From: Candidatus Aalborgicola danicus
Lineage (GTDB): Bacteria > Pseudomonadota > Gammaproteobacteria > Burkholderiales > Burkholderiaceae_C
DNA: 64,000 nt
Reading direction: 5' to 3'
Assembly (NCBI GenBank): GCA_016703945.1
Contig: JADJBC010000002.1
Span: forward strand, 496,001-560,000
Shown here: positions 63,001 through 64,000 of the stretch, piece by piece
Numbering within the stretch: the stretch's first letter is position 1
How the letters are laid out: every line of letters begins with the position of its first letter
Program-made: the position numbers and the translations under genes
Notes under the pieces: generated by a model
Seen by the model: only the letters and a program-made list of their open reading frames with translations
Databases searched by the model: none
Told to the model about the DNA's origin: nothing

Positions 63001-63888
63001 ATGCCTACCGTTGTGTTTGCCGATGTCGTTGGAAGCACGGGATTGTTTGAAAAACTGGGTGATGCCAACGCCTCACAACTCATGACCGCCCTGACCTCCG
63101 AGTTGGGCAAGGTGTTTGAGCAGCACCAAGGTCGGGTCGTCAAACTGCTGGGTGACGGCGTATTCGCCGTTTTTCCCGATGCGGGACGCGCTATAACGGC
63201 GTGTGTCACCCTGCAATCGCGCTTCAAGGCGGACCCCATCATCCCTCAGGGGGGAGACCATGCTATCCAGATGCAAATGGGGGTGGAGTCCGGTGAGTTG
63301 GTAGAGATTGATGGTGACTGTTTTGGCGATGCGGTCAATTCCGCAGCACGCCTGGCAGATCTTGCGGGTGCCGATCAGATTTTGACAACCCAAAGTGTCT
63401 GGAATGAACTCATGGCCACCCAGCGCCCTTCCCTGCGCAGCCTGGGCCCCATCCACCTGCGCGGAAAAACCCAGCCAACACACATCTACCGCGTGGAATG
63501 GCAGTCCGGCCGCGACCTGGATGCCACCGCCATGGGTGCCTCAATGTACGCGCCGATCAAGCACCAGACACTGACTTTGACCCTGGCCGGCCGCAGCCAG
63601 ACCTTTGAACTTACCGCAACCGACATCACCATCGGGCGTTCCACTGAGGCGTCCATGCCGGTGCTGGACCCCCGCGTATCCCGCGTGCACGCCACCATTC
63701 GTACCCGAGGTGGCCAGATTGTGCTGACGGACGCGTCCAGTTTTGGCACCTGGGTGTACTTCGGTAACCAGGCGAATGCCGTTGCGCTGCGTCGCACCGA
63801 GTGTTTTCTGGTCGGCTACGGCCAGTTGTCGCTGGGCTGTGAGATTGATGCCGACAAGGCTCCGCTGGTGGCGTTTGAAGTCAACTGA
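63001..63888 (+). CDS. Class III nucleotidyl cyclase fused to an FHA domain
   Basis: The start is ATG 63001 (MPTVVFADVVGSTGLFEKLGD); upstream codons in frame look noncoding. The cyclase domain (about residues 1-160) keeps the metal aspartates in FADVVGS and LLGDGVFAVF, and the transition-state pair in DAVNSAARLADLAGA. The C-terminal FHA domain (about 190-290) has ITIGRSTEASMPVLDPRVSRVHATIR with GR-S and SRxH, the phosphothreonine-binding residues. Cyclic nucleotide output (cAMP presumed) gated by docking on a phosphorylated kinase is suggested, especially because the divergent neighbour is a Ser/Thr kinase. No membrane segment is seen. Confidence 0.9.
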   Translation: MPTVVFADVVGSTGLFEKLGDANASQLMTALTSELGKVFEQHQGRVVKLLGDGVFAVFPDAGRAITACVTLQSRFKADPIIPQGGDHAIQMQMGVESGELVEIDGDCFGDAVNSAARLADLAGADQILTTQSVWNELMATQRPSLRSLGPIHLRGKTQPTHIYRVEWQSGRDLDATAMGASMYAPIKHQTLTLTLAGRSQTFELTATDITIGRSTEASMPVLDPRVSRVHATIRTRGGQIVLTDASSFGTWVYFGNQANAVALRRTECFLVGYGQLSLGCEIDADKAPLVAFEVN

Positions 63889-63896
63889 CGCGGCGA

Positions 63897-64000
63897 TCAA
63901 CTCAGCGGTGGGGTCGAGGTCAACACCTCTTCAATCACCGTCATGCCTTCGGCCACCCTCAGTGCACCGGCCAGGCGCAGTGGGCGCATGCCATCCGCAA
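63897..64000 (-). CDS. C-terminus of GspE/PilB-type secretion ATPase (cut by window edge)
   Basis: The last 34 codons of a minus-strand gene read ADGMRPLRLAGALRVAEGMT followed by VIEEVLTSTPPLS and stop at 63897-63899. This is the usual tail (GMRPLRxxGxxKVxxGxTTxEEV) of type II secretion or type IV pilus ATPases. Whether it is GspE or another member cannot be decided from the fragment. It converges on the cyclase-FHA gene, with 8 bp between the stops. Confidence 0.75.
   Translation of the reverse strand, partial: ADGMRPLRLAGALRVAEGMTVIEEVLTSTPPLS

Noticed and set aside
1..64000. tRNA, rRNA, CRISPR arrays, prophage or IS transposase genes
   Set aside because: I looked on both strands and found no cloverleaf, spaced direct-repeat array, phage structural gene or DDE transposase; the only mobile element recognised is the group II intron.

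Overview
The window is GC-rich, gene-dense DNA of a Burkholderiales bacterium, most likely Comamonadaceae (Rhodoferax/Polaromonas-like). This rests on overall protein character (proteobacterial GshA, yejABEF, TctAB, DUF3422, DUF748, ahpC/ahpF) and on a short dispersed TATAGC-type intergenic element that I associate from memory with that family. No rRNA, tRNA or CRISPR was seen. Both ends cut genes: a membrane sensor at the left and the C-terminus of a GspE/PilB-type ATPase at the right.

Layout. 1-3.4 kb: partial sensor, exported amidohydrolase (frameshifted C-terminus) and an unrecognised protein. 3.5-9.6 kb: a tight signalling operon of orphan NMT1-like binding protein, hybrid histidine kinase with HPt, REC-GGDEF diguanylate cyclase, and Ser/Thr kinase fused to a cyclic-nucleotide-binding domain. 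9.6-13.4 kb: giant DUF748 envelope protein. 13.7-21.7 kb: second signalling operon of two-component-propeller hybrid kinase (frameshifted), REC-histidine kinase and REC-HD-GYP. 21.8-23.2 kb: two exported proteins of unknown role. 23.2-28.9 kb: yejABEF peptide importer. 29-34.8 kb: ferredoxin, 2-dehydropantoate 2-reductase, DUF1330, MtfA-like peptidase, UspA, catalase-like protein, a 46-residue basic protein and a DHH phosphoesterase. 34.9-40.2 kb: TPP enzyme, BASS transporter and FAD dehydrogenase divergent from an AraC regulator. 40.3-48.9 kb: RbgA-like GTPase, MetY, a phasin/histone-like protein, Hsp20, GshA, degenerate GGDEF protein, SDR and NUDT19-like Nudix. 49-51.1 kb: a decaying patch with two broken genes between near-identical short repeats. 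51.1-58.7 kb: DusC, two small membrane proteins, ahpF and ahpC separated by a group II intron, DUF3422. 58.7-60.7 kb: TctA and TctB. 60.9-64 kb: Ser/Thr kinase (frameshifted) divergent from a class III nucleotidyl cyclase-FHA protein, then the GspE-like end.

How it fits together. The most unusual content is signalling. Two multi-gene phosphorelay operons flank the DUF748 gene; one ends in a diguanylate cyclase and a kinase with a CNB domain, the other in a c-di-GMP phosphodiesterase. A kinase/cyclase-FHA pair lies about 50 kb away. Five reading frames are interrupted, four by single-base indels in or beside short base runs. This may be sequencing error, so these proteins should be judged as whole genes until reads are checked.
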